64,000 bases of DNA from Sporosarcina obsidiansis (lineage in GTDB: Bacteria > Bacillota > Bacilli > Bacillales_A > Planococcaceae). Shown piece by piece: positions 59,374 to 64,000 of this stretch. Position numbers and translations under genes: made by a program. The stretch covers positions 1 to 64,000 of the forward strand of contig NZ_WHVW01000016.1 of NCBI RefSeq assembly GCF_009651005.1, written 5' to 3'. The notes beneath the pieces were generated by a model, which was not told where the DNA came from, searched no databases, and saw only the letters and a list, made by a program, of their open reading frames with translations. The first letter of the stretch is position 1. Every line of letters starts with the position of its first letter.

Positions 59374-59790
59374 TCATTCATCCCTCATATTTGCTTGGAT
59401 ATCGAGGATGATTTGCTTATCAAGGTCCATAGCTTCGGCAATTTTCTTTACTTCCATTCCCCAATCTTTTGCTCTACCTCTTGAATCGTCTTCAGAGTCG
59501 CCTCCCGTATTCGAAATTCTGCCTCCTCCACATGCAACTCTAGCTCCCGTACAGCTGCTGCCTCGTCGATATAATACTTCAACTTAGATTCAAGAGCAAA
59601 ACTTTCTCTTGATGTACCTTTTGTTTCTTCCCAAATCTTAAACAACGCGTCAAGTTCCTCGTCCTTCAAGGTGCCTTCCCTCAATTCTCTAGAGATATCG
59701 CCCTGAGGATTCAATATATGAAATGCCTCCCACGTTCCCCCGCCAAAAAAATATCTGTTCAAGGAATTTTTACGACTGTTTTTTATACAA
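59374..59790 (-). pseudogene. Rpn-family C-terminal relic of a divergent copy
   Basis: Frame from about 59770 reads TWEAFHILNPQGDISRELRE, then LDALFKIWEETKGTSRESFA and YYIDEAAAVRELELHVEEAE, matching the C-terminal region of copy 2 in order. After a break at 59448 another frame gives MEVKKIAEAMDLDKQIILDI to 59374. The nuclease part is missing. Confidence 0.7.
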
Positions 59791-59817
59791 ATACCCATAC
59801 CTAACGATTCAAACTGT

Positions 59818-60168
59818 TCACTCGTGATCCATTTCTGTTTGAATATCAAGAACGACTTGTTTATCAAGTTTTGTAGCCACAGCAATTTTCTCTACTTCTA
59901 CGCCCATTGTTAAAAGGCTTTGAACCGTTCTAATTTTCTCTTCATGGGCCTTACGTTCTGACTTTTGATTTGCTAACTCTGTAGCTCTCTCCGTAGCTTT
60001 CTCTGTGGCTTTCTGAACAGCCTCTTGCAACCGCAATTCCGCCTCCCTTACAGCTGCCTCCTCGTCTATCACCCGTTTCAGCCTAGATTCATAAGCAAAA
60101 ACTTCTTCCGGTGTGCCACTTAACGTTTCCCAACTTTCAAACGCTGAACGAAGTGTTTCATCATTCAT
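59818..60168 (-). CDS. C-terminal Rpn product (RpnS-like intragenic antitoxin candidate)
   Basis: A 116-residue protein (MNDETLRSAFESWETLSGTP ... KLDKQVVLDIQTEMDHE) in the same frame as the nuclease at 60217-60840. GGAGGAG stands 6 nt before its ATG, inside the parental reading frame, so it can be translated alone. Helical, with alanine/glutamate-rich repeats (TEKATERATELANQ). In E. coli, Rpn C-terminal short forms made from internal starts neutralise the full-length nuclease; this matches in layout. Confidence 0.65.
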   Translation of the reverse strand: MNDETLRSAFESWETLSGTPEEVFAYESRLKRVIDEEAAVREAELRLQEAVQKATEKATERATELANQKSERKAHEEKIRTVQSLLTMGVEVEKIAVATKLDKQVVLDIQTEMDHE

Positions 60169-60216
60169 GGCGATCTCCTCCAGTTCTCTAAAAATATCGT
60201 CATAGATTTTCCCATT

Positions 60217-60840
60217 TCATTTATCTACAATACCAAGCAACAACAGCCACTTGGCTAGTACATCATCCCAAGGATTTAACTTCTCTTCTTTCCAATCCTG
60301 AATAAGTCTCTTCATTTCAATAAAATGAAACTCCATGACATTGGTCAATTTGAATCGTTCTTCATCTTCATACAAATGAAAAGTCGTATGAAATTTTTCC
60401 GTTTGGCTAAAAAGTCCAAAATTCAGAACGTTAATCGCAATCACAGGATGTAATTCTTTATAACCCATTCCTAGTTTCATCGGATTCCGATAGACACCCA
60501 CCCAATAATAAATGGATCGATTCACCATATCGTATTGATTGGTAAACTGAATCTCGATATTCATCCATTCACCTGCATCTGTCACGACCAATAAATCCAA
60601 CCGTGATTGCTTATCCTCTTCATGTTCCGCACCAGCCTCAGTAGAAGAAAAAGAAATATCCTTAATCCTATCACGACCTGTACGTTTCAAGATCGCATTC
60701 AAAAAGACAACCGTAATATTCTTATTGCTTTCAGTACCGAACAATCGCTTAAATGCGTAATCCACCTTAAGGTCCATCAAACGTTCCAGTGGCAGCCGTT
60801 TCAATACAGAAGTGTATTTCTGAAGATAGGTTTCAGCCAC
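60217..60840 (-). CDS. Rpn-family PD-(D/E)XK nuclease, cut short by an in-frame stop
   Basis: A 207-residue protein: LPLERLMDLKVDYAFKRLFG (start motif), SRLDLLVVTDAGEWMNIEIQ (about 80-99, D...E-x-Q catalytic), YYWVGVYRNPMKLGMGYKEL. At residue 208 a single TGA interrupts a frame that continues NGKIYDDIFRELEEIA into the 60168 gene. Full-length relatives are about 300 residues. Either a recent nonsense mutation or a stable split into nuclease and antitoxin cistrons. No RBS evident in front of MAETYLQKY beyond GAAGTGG. Confidence 0.7.
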   Translation of the reverse strand: MAETYLQKYTSVLKRLPLERLMDLKVDYAFKRLFGTESNKNITVVFLNAILKRTGRDRIKDISFSSTEAGAEHEEDKQSRLDLLVVTDAGEWMNIEIQFTNQYDMVNRSIYYWVGVYRNPMKLGMGYKELHPVIAINVLNFGLFSQTEKFHTTFHLYEDEERFKLTNVMEFHFIEMKRLIQDWKEEKLNPWDDVLAKWLLLLGIVDK

Positions 60841-61034
60841 TTCTTAAGATTTAAGAACGTTTATGATAAGTTCAGAAAGAATTGGTTGACTTGTCAGGTT
60901 ATTGATTAGGATTTAGGTATGCAAAAATAACCCCTCGATATTGAATATTTGAAGGGTCTTCTTGTATCTAGTTGACTAGCGAAAGGTTGCCTGAATAGTG
61001 TTAGTGTTGTGTGGTGCACAGGAACGCTTTACTA

Positions 61035-62858
61035 TTAAACATCCTCTGTTATCAAATAAAGTAACCGTTCTTTCAAATCATTATTTTCTAAACCCGGTTT
61101 CATTGTAGCAATTGTAACTAAATGGTTACTATCATGTTCTATTAATTGCTTATTATTAATTTCTGTAGGACAAAGTGCGATTACTTCTTCAACGACATGC
61201 GTATTTCTAGTGTTGATTTTAATTATCATATTGACATACATTTTTAATTGCTCAACTACTTTACTAGAATTCGAGCTATTGTTTAATCTTTTATTCCAAA
61301 CTCTATTTGCTGGACTATATTTAGAATCTAGTATTATTGTTTTTATAAACTGACCATGTTCATAAATATCAATTCTGAAATCTGGCTTATTACGATTAGA
61401 TCTAGTCCAATATGAAGATTCATTTTTTTTTGCTTGTTTTGGTAATTGTTCTATAGCTGAGTTGAATAATAATTTAATAGTCGTTTGATTTTTTTCGAAC
61501 GTTACAAAAGTGTTATCAGGAATTGCAGGTATACTAATACCTTTTTTATCTATCTCTAAACTATAAATCCATCCATCTGTGGGAGTAAACTTCAACTCAA
61601 TTAATATCTCAACTAATTTTATAAAACACCAATATTCATAAAGGACCTCCGAAGACTTCCAATTATATTCATATAAGTCTTCAATATCGTTATCTAGATT
61701 AGTATTAATTAATTTGTGAATCTTATAGAAATTATTATAGCCAGGAGTCTTTATAAACTGTTGAGATAAGTTGACTTTATAAGGAACAATTAATTCACTT
61801 AAAAATGTTCTATTAAGAAATCCAGATAAATTATTATATAAATCTTCAATTGAAGAATTGAATTTTTCGACTTTTAATATTTGCTTTTCTCTATTTGTTA
61901 TTTTCAACATACTGCCAACGTTATATTCCTTTTTATAACGGTTAAGCTGATGGAGATCCTCTCTCAAATAATTTAGTACTGCAACTATATCTAATTTCGC
62001 CTTCTTCAGGATTGTCTGAAAGTCTTTTATAACATTAATCAGATAGAAATTCACATTATTGTCGTAAACATCAATCATTACATGCGAGTATATTTCCAAA
62101 TTGGCAGATGAGCGAAAATTATAAAGTGATGCATTACTTTTTACCTGACTCATTCTTAAAGACTTGCCATCAATTTTCTTACTTTTAATAAAAGGCATTA
62201 ATTGATACTCTTTGAATAAACTTGTATTCGGATTATTCAAAATAACAATTATTGACTTATTTAATAAAGATTTATTTTTTACTAGAATACTGGCATAATC
62301 TAAATATGTGGGATCCATTTTATCCATTCCGTTTAAAAAATCTAAAGAGCTGTTTTTTCTAATCCAATCTCTTGCAAGCCCTTTAGCATGCATCTCTATT
62401 TCATAAATCATTTGATTATGTTCTTCAATTTCAAGATTGTTCGGCTTTACAATAATTTGGCTATAATAATAAGTTTGTTGCCATAAAACCTTTATTCTAT
62501 AAATACCGGGGATTAAAGGAAAACTAACATCATTATTATAGTGCCGATGTATTATTGCTTCCTTATTTAAAGTGACAAACTCCTCGCCGTTTTCGTCAAA
62601 ATCAATGCTATCCTTTATTTCATCAATATACTCAAAACAATCCATATACAATCTGGATTCAGGATCTACTGTATCTTTACTCAGTAATTTAACTACTAAA
62701 TTATCGTATTCTAATAAGTTTAAGTCTTCTATAAAATTAATATCTTTACTTAAAGAAAACTTTTTTACATAGTTTATAGACTTAATCTCTTTATCTTTTT
62801 TTGGCTTATATGTAATAAAAGCTACTTTGAATGGGAGTTGATTAATAAGTGTATCCAT
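61035..62858 (-). CDS. DUF2357 / PD-(D/E)XK nuclease (McrC-like partner)
   Basis: A 607-residue protein. The middle part resembles DUF2357 (VSFPLIPGIYRIKVLW; EYNWKSSEVLYEYWCFIKLV, about 395-414), and the C-terminal nuclease has the motif PDFRIDIYEHG (about 500-510) and IILDSKYSPANRVWN (D-x-K). It overlaps the AAA+ gene by 17 nt. Such pairs form McrBC-like, modification-dependent or DNA-end-dependent restriction systems. Confidence 0.8.
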   Translation of the reverse strand: MDTLINQLPFKVAFITYKPKKDKEIKSINYVKKFSLSKDINFIEDLNLLEYDNLVVKLLSKDTVDPESRLYMDCFEYIDEIKDSIDFDENGEEFVTLNKEAIIHRHYNNDVSFPLIPGIYRIKVLWQQTYYYSQIIVKPNNLEIEEHNQMIYEIEMHAKGLARDWIRKNSSLDFLNGMDKMDPTYLDYASILVKNKSLLNKSIIVILNNPNTSLFKEYQLMPFIKSKKIDGKSLRMSQVKSNASLYNFRSSANLEIYSHVMIDVYDNNVNFYLINVIKDFQTILKKAKLDIVAVLNYLREDLHQLNRYKKEYNVGSMLKITNREKQILKVEKFNSSIEDLYNNLSGFLNRTFLSELIVPYKVNLSQQFIKTPGYNNFYKIHKLINTNLDNDIEDLYEYNWKSSEVLYEYWCFIKLVEILIELKFTPTDGWIYSLEIDKKGISIPAIPDNTFVTFEKNQTTIKLLFNSAIEQLPKQAKKNESSYWTRSNRNKPDFRIDIYEHGQFIKTIILDSKYSPANRVWNKRLNNSSNSSKVVEQLKMYVNMIIKINTRNTHVVEEVIALCPTEINNKQLIEHDSNHLVTIATMKPGLENNDLKERLLYLITEDV

Positions 62859-64000
62859 AAGTATCCAGCTCTCTTAACTTTCGTATAATAGCACGTGAAG
62901 ATATAATTAATGATTTTTCTTCGAAAATTCTAAGCAACCCATCTTCAGGGTTTTTAATAACCTCATCTAATTCATCAATTGTGCCTCTTAATTTAGGAAT
63001 TATTTTTTGAGAAATTTGTAAGTCAAACGCATCTTTTCTTTCTAATAACTGATTTGGAGGTAAATTTAGCATATATGAATTTATATGGTCCAATACTCTG
63101 AATCCTATGCCTTTTGAAGAATCATTGTTAATTAAAATTTGATTGATTTTATTAAGAATTTGAATTTCCTCTTTAAGTAATTTAATTTCTTTTGTAGGAT
63201 TTGACCAATTATCAAAGTGATATAAATCAACTATGTTTTCAACTTTATCATCTGAATTTTGTTCTTTAGAACTTAATTGGGTAGTAGCAATTGAATTGGT
63301 AACCCAATTGTTTATATGATTTTCAGGTATGTTTAGTTCAATATAATTACTTCTATCTAAAACTTTATCTGATAGAGTTTGGGTTGTTTCGTCTATATTA
63401 ATAGTACCTACAAATAAAACATTAGAATGTATAGGAATCTCATGGGGGTATTGTTCTCCATTTATTACTCTGCCGACTAGGTTCTTACTGTAAAGCGATA
63501 TCTTTCTTTCGGTACCTTCTAGTTCTAAAACACTTAAAAATTGTGAAAAGTAATATTCTACTTTTGCTAAGTTCATTTCATCAAAGCATATTAGATATAT
63601 TTTATCTCTGTTGTCTTTAGCTTCAATAAGAGTATCGATTAAGCCTGATTCTGAAGGTCTATAGATATTGTTAATTGTATCTAAAAACCCAATTAAATCT
63701 GTATCATCTCGCCAGTTTGGTTTAACTGGTATCATTTTAAATTGATGTGTATCTTTATTTACCTTTTTCATAAGACCTAAAGAGTGTGCATAATTAAATA
63801 CCAGTTGTGATTTTCCTGTACCTGATGGGCCGCTCAAAATAACTAATCTTCTTGTTTTTAAAGCTGTGTGAAAATTCACGATTTGTTTTTCTTCTAATAT
63901 TAAATTTTTACTTTTTAAGTAAGTGAACAAGTTTTCCAAAAAGTCATTTTCACTATAGATGTCTTCTTCAAATTCATCGATTGAATCAACTATATTTTTC
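62842..64000 (-). CDS. McrB-like AAA+ GTPase/ATPase (partial, runs off the window)
   Basis: The visible 386 codons remain open to the window edge; the TTG at 63939 is internal, since the frame continues upstream with VDSIDEFEEDIYSENDF. Walker A is LSGPSGTGKSQL (about 35-46 from that TTG), Walker B YLICFDEMNLAKVEYYF (about 114-130), and sensor 1 FVGTINID. The last contains the McrB-type NID variation. C-terminal about 150 residues are helical. N-terminal recognition domain, if any, is outside the window. Confidence 0.82.
   Translation of the reverse strand, partial: KNIVDSIDEFEEDIYSENDFLENLFTYLKSKNLILEEKQIVNFHTALKTRRLVILSGPSGTGKSQLVFNYAHSLGLMKKVNKDTHQFKMIPVKPNWRDDTDLIGFLDTINNIYRPSESGLIDTLIEAKDNRDKIYLICFDEMNLAKVEYYFSQFLSVLELEGTERKISLYSKNLVGRVINGEQYPHEIPIHSNVLFVGTINIDETTQTLSDKVLDRSNYIELNIPENHINNWVTNSIATTQLSSKEQNSDDKVENIVDLYHFDNWSNPTKEIKLLKEEIQILNKINQILINNDSSKGIGFRVLDHINSYMLNLPPNQLLERKDAFDLQISQKIIPKLRGTIDELDEVIKNPEDGLLRIFEEKSLIISSRAIIRKLRELDTYGYTY

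Overview
The window comes from a low-GC, endospore-forming Firmicute, most likely Sporosarcina or a close Planococcaceae relative. Evidence: the ypjP-ypiP-brxB (yphP) block in the Bacillus order, an Sda-type sporulation checkpoint peptide, PucR and ECF/LCP regulators, B. subtilis-type LexA boxes and strong AGGAGG ribosome sites. The genus is an inference from gene content. I saw no rRNA, tRNA or CRISPR array.

Region 1 (1-15080) is the early half of a temperate siphovirus-type prophage, running off the left edge. From right to left: integrase, ImmA-type protease, a secreted coiled-coil protein, a CI-like repressor, an operator-rich divergent switch (11510-11680), a Cro-like regulator, then a leftward early operon. 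The operon holds a Rad50/SbcC-like ATPase, a likely single-strand annealing protein, an MBL-fold protein, a replication initiator carrying seven 11-bp iterons, a DnaC/DnaI-type loader, RecU, a small methyltransferase and many tiny genes (several too short for ordinary gene calling). It ends in a putAbiC-type abortive-infection gene cut by the window edge. The prophage appears to sit just downstream of ypjP, where dfrA and thyA usually lie.

Region 2 (15084-22620) is host backbone (ypjP, a 25-aa peptide, ypiP, brxB) followed by accessory genes: a Doc-type toxin-antitoxin pair, a lone KilAC-like protein, a Hol_Tox type I toxin with a LexA-like box and a ribosome-site hairpin, a decayed second copy of that locus, and unknown membrane proteins.

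Region 3 (22690-30251) is a catabolic island: Na+/solute symporter, aldehyde dehydrogenase, Fe-alcohol dehydrogenase and M20 amidohydrolase, divergent from a PucR activator. It is bracketed by hairpins and by diverged direct repeats of about 100-130 bp.

Region 4 (30284-40272) is mixed housekeeping: RNase H family protein, CMD protein, cold-shock protein, an ECF sigma factor with an LCP-fold partner, a ferritin-like/DUF1541 fusion beside a copper-binding-protein relic, an MBL hydrolase and a DUF3800 protein.

Region 5 (40273-46116) is the most coherent little-described system: a Cthe_2159-type lipoprotein, a two-component pair, a VTC-domain polyphosphate polymerase and a DUF4956 membrane protein. 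The same 24-bp direct-repeat operator (21/24 identical) precedes both the lipoprotein gene and the VTC operon, which ties them into one regulon.

Region 6 (46301-64000) is a plastic zone with an alcohol dehydrogenase, MsrA, an Sda homologue, alpha/beta and serine hydrolases, GDPD, VOC proteins and an acyltransferase. Interspersed are Rpn (PD-(D/E)XK) nuclease genes in several states of decay and at least two families of dispersed hairpins. One Rpn copy is split by a single stop and keeps a strong internal ribosome site before its C-terminal part, as expected for an intragenic RpnS-type antitoxin. The window ends in a McrBC-like restriction pair (AAA+ McrB, partial, and DUF2357/PD-(D/E)XK).
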